This document shows positions 10,587 to 22,452 of a stretch of DNA of 64,000 nucleotides, piece by piece. The notes beneath the pieces were generated by a model that worked only from the letters and a program-made list of their open reading frames with translations, had not been told where the DNA came from and ran no database searches. The stretch comes from Calliphora vicina (taxonomy: Eukaryota > Arthropoda > Insecta > Diptera > Calliphoridae). Position 1 is the first letter of the stretch, and each line of letters begins with the position of its first letter. The stretch lies in the NCBI RefSeq assembly GCF_958450345.1, contig NC_088780.1, forward strand, positions 115,332,226 through 115,396,225, written 5' to 3'. The position numbers and the translations under genes were made by a program.

Positions 10587-11293
10587 TATCTACGTTTCTT
10601 TGAGTTAATTTATGTTATTTAAAATTTTCAAGAAATATTTTAATAAATTTTTATTTCTACAAATGGAATATGATTGTTATTGGTTTATTTTCCGTCCGCA
10701 AAATAAGGCATTAGTCCCTTCAAAAAATTTTTTTTAGGAATTTAAATATTTTTTCTAAAATATTGTCGTTATGACTTTTATATTATTTTACTGTCTCAAG
10801 TACTTCGAATTGACACATTTACAAAAAAAAACTTCGAATTTTAAAACTTAGTATATCGGTAATTTAAGTCCTTTAGAATTTCTTATTACACAAACACAGA
10901 TTTTATGTGTATCGCCAATTTTTCTTATTTGTTTTTCTCATTATTCTTTATGTACAAATATGAAAAATTTCGTTGGTTTAGAAGATGGTAGATTTTTTTA
11001 AGTTTTATTTATTATAATTATAATTTTTAACATCCCTTTTATTTACTTAACTTTTTCTTTTTACAAAATTGAAATAAACAAAAACTGTCATGAATTTGGT
11101 TGCTTTTTTTTTAATTTAACGAGTTGCCATATTTATTTAATAAATTTTGAGGAATGCACATGTGGATTGACTGAAAGGAATAGCAATGAAAATTTATAAC
11201 CCTTAGTTCAATCATTGGTAAAGCTCCCCTAACATTGTTTATGGTTTAACATAAAACTGAGTTGTTCAGCTAGGCTTAACAAACAAGTAAACT
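10587..11293. other. AT-rich non-coding DNA, nothing recognised
   Basis: Long T runs and no repeat partners or open frames. It ends at the 8-bp target duplication of the next element. Confidence 0.55.
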
Positions 11294-11301
11294 ATTAGCT
11301 C

Positions 11302-11968
11302 CATAGTTGTGGTAGTGCACTAAATGTTGATTGAAATCAGCATTGCACTATCACTCACTAAAATTGCAAAAAATTTAGTTTGCACTATTTTTTATCAGTT
11401 TTAGTGATAATGCTTGTTTCTTAACTAGCGCTAAAAAAAATAGTGATAGTGATAATTTTTTAACTATCACTAAACGAAGATTTAGTGCAAAAATCTGCAC
11501 TACAATTAATTAGTGCAAAATTTTAACCTGCAATCAAAAAAAGGCTGCATTAAACATACTATCACTAAATTTTCAAAAATGAGTAGTCATGAAATTGTTG
11601 AATCCAAATTCGAAAAATAAAAATTTTAAATATTTTTTGTTATATTTAATGAAATATTAGTCTTAAGTTTTAAATTAGTGTACAGGAATAAACATAAACC
11701 ATTTTGAACTTAAAAATTTAGTGCACAATTTGAAGTTGCATTCAATTTAGTGCATACAAAAAAGTTGCAATAAGCTGATGATTGCATTTTTTTTAAATCA
11801 ACTAATTTAATTTTGAGTGCAAAATTTTTTAACTCACTATCACTAATGTTTAGTGAGGCTGCTAATTTTCAACTCAGCACTAAATATGAACAAAATGATT
11901 GCACTAATTTTGCACTATCACTAAGTATTAGTGCAAACTGCAAAATTAGTGCACTACCCCCATCTATG
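11302..11968. mobile_element. 667-bp TIR element with perfect 8-bp target duplication (hAT- or P-type)
   Basis: The termini are CATAGTTGTGGTAGTGCACTAA on the left and, inverted, CATAGATGGGGGTAGTGCACTAA on the right. The flanks are an exact 8-bp direct repeat, ATTAGCTC (11294-11301 and 11969-11976). The interior is crowded with TAGTGCAAA, TTTGCACTA and TATCACTA words on both strands. There is no coding frame, so it is non-autonomous. An 8-bp duplication fits the hAT and P superfamilies. The first five bases, CATAG, are shared with the larger element at 41913. Confidence 0.85.
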
Positions 11969-11976
11969 ATTAGCTC

Positions 11977-13900
11977 TTATTGACGTATAAAACTAAAAAC
12001 AGTTTTCAATTTCTAAAATGCTCCAAAATCTTTTGATAATTTTCTAAAACCTTTATAAACTTTTGCACTACAGTGTAGTGTTGTAGACAACAATACTGTT
12101 GGAAAAGAGAAAATTTTCAAGAAAAATTTTTTTCTAGTATTTCCAAAACATAATGGAACTATTGCTAAAGTACAAATAACAAAAATAACAAAACAATAAT
12201 AATAATGAAAATAATTAAGTTTCAAAACATGGATAAACTTATACACTCAGAAAAGTAATCTAGGTTAACCCATTGCTGACAGCGAACAAATACATTTGAC
12301 CATACAGCATGCATTTAGCACTTATATATAATAATAGGCCAAGCGATTTCGTGTATATCAAGGGACTATAATCAAAACCCTCAATCTTAGAACTCACAAG
12401 TTTTCAGGAGAGCAAAAAGTGCAAAAAAAAATTATTTCTTCCATAATATATTTTTAAGGCCGCTAGAAAATGTTACATATTATGTAATTGCTTTTAAAAT
12501 TTTGCATTATTACCACTTTTATTAAATATAGAGAACTTTTTCTACAAAAATATTAATTTTATTTAAATAAAACATGTTCAGGATTGCGAAAAAACTAATT
12601 TAGATTTCGGACTTAAAGAAATAAATAATAAAGACTATCCCAAACCTTAAGTTTTGAAAAAAGCGCTACTTTGAAAATTTTGCAAAAAAAGTTTGTTAAT
12701 ACAGATTTCCTACACTACTTATAGTGCATTTACACCGAAGCGAAATCTAGTACAAATGAGATTTTGAGCCAAATCTAGTTATTTTGCATTTGAGGATTAT
12801 TGGTATTTTTGTAATATTTGGGTTGAAATCTTCTAGAAACAATCAAGTTAGCAACATTTTTTTTAATTTTTTTACTAAGTAAATGGGTTCTAAAAAAATT
12901 TGTACTTAACAAAACGTACAACACTAGTATAAAACGAAAAAAAAATATATTTAATTTCAATGTGTAATTTGTTTATACATTAGATCAGGATTAAAAACAT
13001 TCATTTAAAATATTATCGTTAAAAAAAACGCATAGAAAACATACTTTTTAATTTTGTTTTTAACAAAAGTTTCTTTTTCCGATATTAAAATGGTTTTATA
13101 TCAAACATCCTTAACATTTAGTGTGGTGACTTATGGCAGTTAGATGTATCTATTGATAAGTAAGAAACATATTACCATTTTCCGCTTAATTTTTGAAACT
13201 TAACTATCAAGTGCATAATCAAAATACATTTTTAACACCACGTTTTTATAAAATGCATTAACGGTAAATTTTTCCAATGACTAGAACTATTACTAATATT
13301 AAATTCTAATTAATCTTTGTTGATAACTTTCATAGCAGATTACTAAATTATATTTTTTAAAAGAGAAGAGCGGAGCTTAGATCTTTTTGGTGTTGGGTAT
13401 ACACATTTTATTATCTAGAATTTTTTAATAAATGCAAAACACAAAAATCGATATATATTTTTGTGACAATTGACCTCCACTATAAGGAGTAACTCTAAAC
13501 TGATTCATGCTGACTTTAACACCTTGCACAGATCTATTCGACTATTGATTGCATTATTTCTCATTCCACAGCTGGGTCAATATTCTTCTAATTCCACTGG
13601 AATACTTTACTGGTGGCCTTAAATACCCCAATTTAAGGATAAAGGAATTGTACTAAAATTTATTTTTAATTTAAATAATCACTATTTCCTGAGTGAGATT
13701 TATAGTGTGGTGGAGAGGCGATAATGAATGTTATTATTAGAGTGGAATATTAAACAAACACAAGAAAACTACATCATCCACATTCTCACAGGCATCTTGA
13801 ACTTGGAATAATAATTACTTTCTGGGGATAGTTTTGTTTTTCTCCTCTTAAAGCAATGAGTTAGTTGTTCTTGCAATTCTTCGAATAACTATAACATAAA
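11977..13900. other. AT-rich non-coding DNA, nothing recognised
   Basis: No repeat partner and no conserved open frame. Two minus-strand frames (77 and 61 codons) are low-complexity and unconvincing. A 14-base GGAGTAACTCTAAAC word at about 13483 is inverted near 14721 on the other side of the HINE-B insertion, which may be chance. Confidence 0.5.
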
Positions 13901-14628
13901 CAAGTAAGAAAGTATGGTCGGTCAAGTCCGACCATATAATACCCTACACCAAGTAAATGAGCAAACACATTTTTCTTTTAAAATATCAATAATTTATATT
14001 CGTGAGTGATTTTCGGAAGTGGGCCTTATAGGGAGCTATGACCAATTATGGACCGATCACCTTGAAATTAGGTCGTGTGATTTATGTCTTAATGAAAGTT
14101 ATTTATGTTGAATTTCGTGTATGTGCCAACATTTTTAGGAGATTTATGCACGATTAAGTGATTTTCGGAAGCGGGTCTATATGGGAGCTATGACTAATTA
14201 TGGACCGATCGTAACAAAATTTTGTGACATGAATTTTGTATATATAAAACTTATTCGGAGCGCAATTTATTTAGATAAATTAAACATTTATGACCGATAA
14301 AGTCCAATTTCGAGAGGACATTTGTATGGGGGCTAGATGAAATAATGGATCGATTTCATCCAGTTTCAATAGGCTTCGTCCTTGCGCCGAAAAAATTACA
14401 TGTACCAAATTTGATCGAAATATCTTCAAAATTGCGACCTGTACTCTGCCAACAAGGTTTACATGGACAGCCAGCCAGCCAACCAGCCAGACGGACGGAC
14501 GAACATCGTTTAATCGACTCAGAAAGTGATTCTAAGTCGATCGGTGGATGTTAGACAATATTTTTGGGCGTTACAAACATCTGCACAAACGCATTATACC
14601 CTCCCAACTATGGTGGTGTAGGGTATAA
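13901..14628 (-). mobile_element. HINE-B (DINE-1-like), full-length copy
   Basis: The left (3') end is CAAGTAAGAAAG followed by a perfect hairpin, TATGGTCGG-TCAAGT-CCGACCATA (13913-13936), then the subterminal repeat TATAATACCCTACACC. The right end has the inverted GGTGTAGGGTATA. Inside, an approximately 150-base unit holding GGGAGCTATGACxAATTATGG occurs twice. Near the right there are CAGCCAGCC repeats, ACGGACGGACGAACATCG and AATCGACTCAGAAAGTGATTC, equivalent in place and wording to the conserved part of Drosophila DINE-1. It is flanked by A-runs, as expected for T|T insertion. The 69-codon frame at 14345 is part of the repeat. Confidence 0.85.
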
Positions 14629-16050
14629 ATATTATTCATTGTCTAATACAATTTACATGCCAAAGAAAGATGGCGTTTTTAATAATTACTTCAATTTTGT
14701 ATTTATATATATTAAAATAAGTTAGAGTTACTCCAAAAGGTTACATATAATTTGTTTTGGAGTATGGGTTATTCCAAAATATATCGACCACAAATAGAAG
14801 TTTAAACTTGTCTCTAGTTTGATTTTGGTCAAATTCATACCATGTATTCCACTATTAACCCATTCCACTATCCACCAATTTTTGTGATAATATCTTTTTT
14901 AGCTTTTTCGGGTTTTCATACAAACTCTGTTATGCTTCAGTTGCTAAACATCCTCAATTCAAACTACTGTAGTAACTCATCCATTTTCCAGAGTTACTAC
15001 ATGGGAACCCCTGCATATTTTTTTCGTTCACTGTTGTATCACTGTGTAATCAGTGAAATAAAACTTTGATGCCACAACTGTAAAATATGATCCCGAAATA
15101 AACCATAAACCAAACCCAACACTCCACCTAATATACAATGTAACTTATATCAAAAAAGCAAACACAATTACAAATTTCAACCTTAAAGGAAATGAAACAG
15201 ACATCTCTGCAAATGTAGAATGTGTGAAAATGTGTCTATTTGTTTGTGTTTGAAAATGGAAAAAAGTAGATAAACCTTCATAAAGAACAGTAAACAAAAC
15301 TCATTATTTTACTCATTAAACTCTTTGGCTTATAATTAGCTATATAAGAAAACAGAAATATGAAAAGAAAACAGAAATAAAGAATATAAACCATAGCAAC
15401 GTAAAGAAACCAGGACGCAATGGAACAGCTGAGTACAACACTGACTACACTGTTGTAACATACAAATTTAATTTATCCTGTTGGTGTCTTAATTTATAAA
15501 CCATTTGCTCGTTATATACTATATAGAACAGTATTTATATGCAGACGTATTTTCACAACACAATAAACAAGAAAGAAAACTTTTAGTTCTATTTTTGTAA
15601 TTTTCTTGACCATAATTGCTTTAAAACAAGGTAAGAGAATGAATAAAGTTTCATTTTAATTCATTATTTACTTAAATGCATTTTTGTTTTAAATGGTTGT
15701 GCCTTTTCACCAACCACCAAACAAATACAATACAATTTTTGGTTTCCTTTGAAATATTTACGGTCTTTGTAGAAATTTGTTGGTTTCAACTTAGCAGGTT
15801 GTTTGCAGAGAATGCTTGTGTTTGCGAAATGCATTTAGACGTTTGGAATTAACTCAGGTGAAAATATGTTGAGAGAGGAAGGTATCGCAGACTTAAAGAG
15901 AACTGGTATTAGATAAGCGTTTTATGTATAATTTAATATAAATTATTTAGTTTCACTTTCTAGAGTTTCAGTTCTAAATGAAATGCTTCATTCCTATTGC
16001 TTGCTCTAAATAATATAGGGATATATCACGTATTTACTTTTCATAAAAAT
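14629..16050. other. Non-coding DNA, nothing recognised
   Basis: AT-rich; the TTACTACATGGGAACCCC and GAGTTACTCC words near 14720-15010 have no clear partner. A 75-codon frame at 14842 is unlike any known protein. Confidence 0.5.
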
Positions 16051-16898
16051 CGAGTCATAACAGCAAAAAAGACGTAAGCGCCAAAAACAAAATTTTACAG
16101 AAGAAGGTTTTTCTTTAAATATCCTTGGTTGGAATCTAAATATTACCGTGAAATTGAGTATGTATGCACTGTTACTTCTTAACTATACATAGCATTTATT
16201 TTATTTCATATATTTCCAAGATAACGGTTATTTCGCTTTCGTCTTTTTCGCTGGCAGTTACACCTTTCCAATTTTATTAAAAACACAACTTAATGCTTAC
16301 ATTTTTTCATTTTGTTCAAATTATATTCGTGTACAAAAATTCAAATTAACGTTTTTAACTTAAAAGACTAATCTAATATATAAATAGGCCACACATTTTT
16401 TTGTGGTACACTTTTAAGTATGTTATTGTCGACCAATATTGATGAAACATATATGGTTTAAAAAGTTTTTTCTCTAGATGTGCACAATATAAATTGTTTT
16501 TTTAAATTCTTTCCATAAATGTGGTAAAAAGCGTTTTAAATTTGCTTGAAAAACAATAACAACAACATGTTTATGCCCATCTAAATACATGTGTATTTGT
16601 ATACAAACGTGAAAAAATTCGTTATTAGTGGTCGAATTTTGACCACCAGGCGATCCTAGTATTAATTAATTTGTTAAAACTAATAAAGACGTAAGCGCCA
16701 CTTCCTGTTCACAAAATATATATAAAGAATAATAAATTGTACATACGTCTAAATTGTTTTTGCTGTAAAATCATAACGGTACATTACACAGCGATGGTAT
16801 TTTGTGAGATGATGCGAATGATCGAGAACTATCGATGTTTATCAAAAAACGAAAATTGATAATCATGGCGCTTACGTCTTTTTGGCGGTTATGGCTCG
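16051..16898. mobile_element. 848-bp TIR element with GACGTAAGCGCC termini
   Basis: The left 32 bases (CGAGTCATAACAGC, A run, GACGTAAGCGCC) match the inverted right 32 bases (CGAGCCATAACCGCC, A run, GACGTAAGCGCC) with only about three differences. A third GACGTAAGCGCC lies inside at 16687 and a weaker inverted copy near 16241. I see no coding frame and no clear target duplication. It is a non-autonomous DNA transposon of unassigned superfamily. Confidence 0.65.
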
Positions 16899-17032
16899 AA
16901 ATTATAAAAAACTAATCAGTTTTTTTTTATTTTTTCTTTACCCTTATATAGTCGGTAATGTAAGAAAAAAATCACTGTTTATTGTTGCTGTTTTGTCAAA
17001 ATTTTGATATCGTTACAAATAAAACTTGAGGG

Positions 17033-17153
17033 TTTGTAATTTTCAATCGCTCTATGGTATTATTTGTATAAAGTCTTTAGCTTTCCTAAAGCCTTTTGAG
17101 AAATTATTTCCTGATGATATGCCTAAGCAACCAGTGAATTGCTCATAGGAAAT
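17033..17153 (+). repeat. Dispersed ~120-bp repeat, copy 2 (partner at 5750)
   Basis: Same core as copy 1 in the same orientation: TATTTGTATAA, CTTTAGCTTTCCTAAAGCC, TTTCCTGATGAT, GCCTAAGCAACCAGTGAA, CATAGGAA. The flanks differ. Confidence 0.6.
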
Positions 17154-17260
17154 CATATGTTGAAATCATCATTATGTATCCGCCCACTATTGGTAGTCTA
17201 TATTATATAGACTTTAAGCCAATAATAATAAACATACATAGAAACACATAGTCCCTTTTA

Positions 17261-17745
17261 TATATATTGAGGGAAACCGATGTCTTCTGATTTTTCAACA
17301 AGATCGGTCAAGAACTCTTTGAGTTAGAGGGGATCAAAATTCGACATTTTGGCCAAACAGGTTTTTTTCTCATCGATGTTACGTATTACCTATTATTCTT
17401 AGAAAAATGTGTCTCAAATAGTTTTAATAACTATTTTTTCAATCTTTCGAAAAAAAAAATTTTAAAAAATAAAAAAGATTTAAATTTTTTTCCAAAATCA
17501 GAAACTTTTTGAAAAAAAAAGTCAACAAAGTTTTTGATTTCGAAAGATTGAAGAAATAGCTATCTAAACTATTTGGGACACATTTTGCTAAAAACAATAG
17601 GTAATAAGTTACATGGATGAGAAAAAACACCCTTGATCGATTTTGTTGAAAAATTGTGACTAACCTTGATGAAAATTTCATCCCGATCAGAAGACATCGA
17701 TTTCAAAAGATGGTTCACTTGACATGAAATCAATCCCCTATATAA
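17261..17745. mobile_element. Foldback element FB-G, two-armed copy
   Basis: Two head-to-head arms. The left arm reads, on the complementary strand, the same words as the right arm: CGAAAGATTGAA, AAATAGxTATxxAAACTATTT, GAGACACATTTT, AATAGGTAATA and GATGAGAAAAAA, then a GATCGxTTTxGTTGAAAAA word, GATGTCTTCTGAT (inverted in one arm) and the outer end ATATAxAGGGGATT. Between the arms is an AT-rich spacer near 17455-17525. The overlapping minus-strand open frames (80 and 88 codons) are products of the fold and are not genes. Confidence 0.65.
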
Positions 17746-18167
17746 AGATTTTGAAACACCCTCAAAATTTTGAGTTATTTTGAAAAAACTGTAATAGAGT
17801 AGGTCGTAGTACTTTAGTACCTCTAGCTCACACACTTTTATACCGATTTCAAAATTTTAAATGTAAGCATAAAATGTATATTTCAAAAAATTGTGTAAGT
17901 TTTTATAAAAAGTTTCGCTTTATATTTTATATTTTTCGTAATTTTTCAAATATATAAACAATACCTATATTAATTTTTTCTATAAAAACCTATTTTTCTT
18001 TGCGAAGTTTATTAAAGACAATTTTATATAGACAAAAATGTGACATTACTTGTTAAAATTGGTTTAAATTTGTAAAAGTTATTAAATTTTTTCGAAAAAA
18101 GTTCGAAAAAATTTACCTTGAAAATTCAAAATTTTACAAATATTTTTTTTGTATAGTTTATTGTTTT
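17746..18167. other. AT-rich non-coding DNA
   Basis: Low-complexity A and T runs with TTCGAAAAAA words. Nothing recognised. Confidence 0.5.
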
Positions 18168-18828
18168 TATACCCTTCACCATGAGTGGCAAAGGTATATA
18201 TAAGTTTGTCATTCCGTTTGTAATTTCCACATTTTTCATTTGCGACCCCATAAAGTATATATATTCTGGATCGTCATAGATAGCGGAATCGATATAGCCA
18301 TGTCCGTCTGTGTGTTGAAATCAACTTTCCGAACTTTTAAAATCGAGAAAATCGGTCCACAAATGGCTGAGATATAAGGAAAAAAACTAGGACAACCTCG
18401 ATTGTTGACCTATTTTTGACCTATATCTGGATTACTATGTCATTAATATATACAATATGGATACCTAATGATAGATATTTCAAAGACCTTTGCAACGACG
18501 TATATAAGACCATAGTAAGTTGGACATACAATGGTTCAAAATCGGAAAAAAATATTTTTTAACCCGAATTTTTTTTTCATCAAAATTTTTTTTTGTCATA
18601 AATTCTTTCTCCAAAAAAAATAATTAAAGAAATTTAAAAAAAAAAAATTTGAAAAAACTTTTTTTAAAAAAAATTAAAAAACAATTTGGAAAAAAAAAAT
18701 TTTAAAACATTAAAAAAAAATTTTTGATTTTGTAAATAAAAATATTTAAAAAAAAAAATTTTAAGCATAATTTGGTGAAGGGTATATAAGATTCGGCACG
18801 GCCGAATATAGCTCTCTTACTTGTTTTT
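18168..18828 (+). mobile_element. HINE-C (DINE-1-like), full-length copy
   Basis: The 5' end is the subterminal repeat TATACCCTTCACCAT and the 3' side has its inverse, GGTGAAGGGTATA, followed by the hairpin ATTCGGC-ACG-GCCGAAT (18791-18807) and the terminus ATAGCTCTCTTACTTG in a T run. The 5' half has ATATATATTCTGGATCGTC and GCCATGTCCGTCTGTGTG, which correspond to the conserved DINE-1 block. The 3' half is a long A/T slippery tract (18540-18770). It has no coding capacity and would depend on a Helentron for movement. Confidence 0.85.
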
Positions 18829-20716
18829 TATTCATATGCGCTGCAGCGCGCTGGGGAAGAAAATACTAAAAAAAGGTGAAAATGAAAAGTTGAATAACTT
18901 TTACAATTTTCATCCGATTTGAATAACTAGAACCATGTTTTGTTAAGAACTAAATTTCTTTTATATATTGTTATATAATTTTATAAGCTTTCATATCAAA
19001 ATAAGCAATGAAAAGCGACTAAAAACAAAAAGTTGATCAATTTTGTTTTTCTTTTAGACATTCTTAATACTCATACTCATAACACAGTTTTCTTTCCAAA
19101 CCCGTTAAAAAATTTAAAGTAGGACAAAAACTGATTGAGTTACAGATGGATAAGTTGACGAACATCACTGAATACTATTTTTTTAGAATAACTTCTGAAT
19201 TTGAGGGTGTTTCTGAAATTTTTAGACACAATTTGTAATGTACCTATAACCCACGCTGGGTCGTTTTTCAAGCTTTTTTCCATCGTAGCACCGTGTAATT
19301 TATAATTTTTAGTATATGATTTTACAATTTCTGTGGTGTTTTTCTGTGCAAAAACGAAGAGGAAACAATGACTTGAGATTGAAACCCTTTGGTCAACGAA
19401 CGCTCACTGTTTTAATAGTCTAAGAGTTATTTGGGTTCATATACCGAAAATAAGGATTCCATTTACTTTCATGCGGTTACTCATATCATTTATCATTGAT
19501 AAGAGAAAAAATACATCTGGAAATGAAAATAACTAACAGCAATAACAGGAGCCGAATTACCGCATTCGATATCAAGTAAAATTTATACTAATTTTGTTAT
19601 TTGAGATTATGGCATTCGATAACGAGCATGAAATTTAGTACATTTTATTATAGTTTCGGTAAAACATATTACCGCATTCGAGATCGCATGTCAAAAGCGG
19701 TAATATGCTTTGTACAATTTTCGAAATTTCAATTTAATTTCAACTAAAACTGAAACAAAGCACAATTTCCCAAAACAGAAAGTATTTGACAAATTAAAAT
19801 AGTAAAAGTATTATGAACTCATTAATTACTTATGATATTTATGGACCAGTATTACAAACAAATTGGTCATCATCATTTGCAATCATATCTTTATTACAGG
19901 CCTTTTGTATCATAGTTTTAATTTGCAAAATTAGATATACTCTTCATTTTACATCCTTCTGTGTGCCAGAAACATTTCTTGTAATTCATTTTTGTTTACT
20001 AACAAAACGAGTCAACTTTCTTGTACAATACAGAACCCATATTTAATGTCATGTTTGTTCATTTCGTAGTCGTATTTGGATTTCGTTAGTATTCTACCTT
20101 ACGGGTGCATTCATTTATTGTTCTTTGTCTATAAGTTTCGAACAAAATGTTAAATCAATTGTTTCTATTGTGTGTGTCCTTAGGGCAATATTTGTAAGCA
20201 TTTCAATATTCAATAATGGCTAGCATGATGCTACTGTTGCTAATACAATGTAAAGGAATAAATGCTTCTTGTACATTCAATTAAATCCTGTTAAAATAAT
20301 TTTGTTTATATAATGGGTTAAACTATTGCTACCTGCTAGGCTGGCGGCCTGGTTGTATGAATGACTAGGTGATAGGATGAATGCCTACTGTTTGTCTTTA
20401 CGAATATTGTAAGTTTTATACTTTCTAAATGTAATTACACTTAAATCAACTGTGCTGACGGAGGACAATGGATAATTTGAAAGCTTTTTATTACAATCGT
20501 TGCTTGAAGGATCGAAATATTTAAATTTTATTATTGCTGTTAATGAATTTAGATTTTGTGATTTGCTTTTAAATACTCACAACAAATTGGTTAAAAACAT
20601 GTTAGATTTTGCATGAATTATTGCGTCTTTTTGGAAAATATATAACGGCTTATGTTAAAATGGATATGATTTCAGAATTAGTATATTAATGTAGATTAAA
20701 GGAAAACAATTTTAAG
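18829..20716. other. Non-coding DNA with a short repeated CGCATTCGAT motif
   Basis: A 12-base palindrome, GCGCTGCAGCGC, lies at 18839-18850, just outside the HINE-C. At 19551-19700 the word ACCGCATTCGAT or a close variant occurs three times (about 19560, 19610 and 19672), each followed within about 10 bases by ATC or AACGAGC. A 77-codon frame at 19813 resembles no known protein. No gene recognised. Confidence 0.45.
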
Positions 20717-20797
20717 AAGTAAGTGTGTTATGTTCGACTATGCCGAATCTTGTATACCCACCATCAATATGTGACAATAAAATATTTTTCTGATATA

Positions 20798-22216
20798 CAG
20801 TGGTTGACAAAACAATGCAAACTTTTCCAAATATCCATATTTGCCCAAAATTTAAAATATTTTTTTAAAATAAATTTTTTTTTTTTTAGTATTTTACTTG
20901 TTTAGTTTTATTTATATAAATTAACTGAAACAAAAATATAATTAATTATATTCTGAAAAAAGGGAACAAACTATTCACTATTTCGCTACTGACAAAACAA
21001 TGGAAACTTTTAAACTTCTGCAAGAAAGAAATGTAAAACGAAAATAATATTTAAAAGAACGATGTAAAAAGCATCCTGTTTACAGTTATTTTATTTTATT
21101 TTTAAATTCTGGTAATTTTTCACAATTTATTTTTCTAAGTTTTTCGCATAATTGCTTTTTTTCAAAGTTAACGAAAATTGCTAAAGTTAAGATTTGTGAG
21201 GACTTAAAAAATAAAATAATTAACGATTTTAAAGCTGGTTTAAAACAAAAAAGTATCTGTAACAAATATTCAATAAATAAATCAGCAGTTTCAAAAATTA
21301 TAAAGAAATTTCGAGAGACCGGTTCTGTAAAAATTCAACATTTAGGTGGTAGACCTCGTAAGACTACTCCTAGACAAGATAATTTAATAGCGAGAGAGTT
21401 CAAGAAATTCCCAAAAATAACTCCTCGAAAGGTTGTTAATAGCCTAAAATTAGAAATAAGTACCCGAACAGTTAGTCGCAGGACAAATGAGGCTGGTCTT
21501 GGTTGCTATCGTCTTGTGACAAAAAACCACTCATTTCTAAAAAGAACCGTTCTGCTCGTCTACAATTTTCCAGGGATCATTTAAACTGGTCGATACAGAA
21601 ATGGAATACTGTCCTCTTTTCCGACGAATCCAAATACAATTTAAGAGGCAGTGATGGGAGAACATTTGTAAGACGACCAAAGGGAAAAATATTAGATCCA
21701 AAGTACACAAATAAGACTGTAAAGTTTGGCGGTGGCAATTTTATGGTATGGGGATGTTTTTCAGGGCAAGGTATGGGCGCAATTCATATTATAAAAGATA
21801 CCATGACAGGTATAGGATACAGAACCATATTAAACGATGTTATGTATCCATACGCTGAGGAAAATATGCCCCTAGTTTGGAGATTTCAACACGACAACGA
21901 CCCGAAACACACATCTAGGGTTGTAAACGAGTGATTACAATCCAACGAGGTACGTGTTTTGAAGTGGCCTGCCCAATCGCCAGATCTCAATCCCATAGAA
22001 AATCTATGGGAAATTGTAGATCGTAAAATAGGACCCAAAATTACACCAGGAAGGAAGATTTATCAGAGGCGTTATAAGGGAATGGCAAAATATTTCAAAG
22101 GAGACCATTGACTCTTTAATTGGTTCAATGCATCGTCGATGTGTAGCAGTTATACAAAATAAGGGATACCCAACAAAATATTGAGTTATTGCAAAGTTTA
22201 GACCATATTTGTTAAA
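20798..22216 (+). mobile_element. Tc1-like DNA transposon, 3'-truncated
   Basis: The left terminus CAGTGGTTGACAAAACAATG is preceded by TA (20796-20797), the usual Tc1 target. A second copy of the core, GACAAAACAATGGAAACTTTT, lies about 190 bases inside (20990), the paired-repeat arrangement of many Tc1 elements. A degraded transposase gene follows. The expected inverted right end cannot be found before HINE-E sequence resumes at about 22217, so the 3' end is lost or badly decayed. The C-terminal part recurs at 39605 and 50515. Confidence 0.8.
21180..22185 (+). pseudogene. Tc1-like transposase (DD34E), frameshifted
   Basis: Encodes a Tc1-family transposase that would cut and paste the element at TA sites. 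Frame one (from about 21186) gives the paired helix-turn-helix DNA-binding region with SAVSKIIKKFRETGSV and the linker GRPRKTT (about 21348), a GRPR motif. Near 21510 a frameshift leads to the next frame, with LNWSIQKWNTVLFSDESKYNL (first catalytic Asp), FMVWGCFSGQG and FQHDNDPKHTS (second catalytic Asp). A TGA at 21932-21934 stands where Trp is expected. The same frame continues to LKWPAQSPDLNPIENLWE (catalytic Glu), 34 residues after the second Asp. Another shift near 22045 precedes the remaining C-terminus, ending NKGYPTKY then TGA. At least two frameshifts and one stop make it inactive. No ATG is certain for the start. Confidence 0.85.
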
Positions 22217-22452
22217 ATTTGTATGGGCGATAGGTGAAATCATGGACCGATATGGATCATATCACCAGAGAGTATTTGAAAATTTCAGCCAGCTAGTTCC
22301 ATTCGTGTGGGCCCTTTCTTGTTTTCAGCAGACAGACAGACGGATAGAATTTCATAAGGACCCAGAATATATATTTTTCGATGAATATTTCTATGTGTTA
22401 CAAAAGAAATAACAAAATCAATAAACCCCCATCTTTATTGATGGTGTGTATA

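Larger units (their letters stand above)
20717..22452 (-). mobile_element. HINE-E (DINE-1-like), split by a Tc1-like insertion
   Basis: The left (3') end is AAGTAAGTGTG and the hairpin TTCG-ACTATGC-CGAA, then the subterminal repeat TGTATACCCACCATCAATATG. The right end has the inverse, TTGATGGTGTGTATA (to 22452). Between about 22217 and 22430 are GGGCGATAGGTGAAATCATGG, CAGCCAGCTAGTTCC and GACAGACAGACGGATAG, the typical inner words of the group. The second copy at 34570 continues directly from GAAAATAAAATATTTCTCTGATA into other HINE sequence, which shows that the Tc1 element at 20798 is an insertion. Confidence 0.75.

Noticed and set aside
13483..14735. TIR pair GGAGTAACTCTAAAC / GTTAGAGTTACTCC around HINE-B
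   Set aside because: Only about 14 bases match, flanking sequence does not pair, and no target duplication is visible. It is likely chance or a shared minor motif.
18839..18850. GCGCTGCAGCGC palindrome as a regulatory site
   Set aside because: A single 12-base palindrome next to a HINE end with no repeat or context to support a function.
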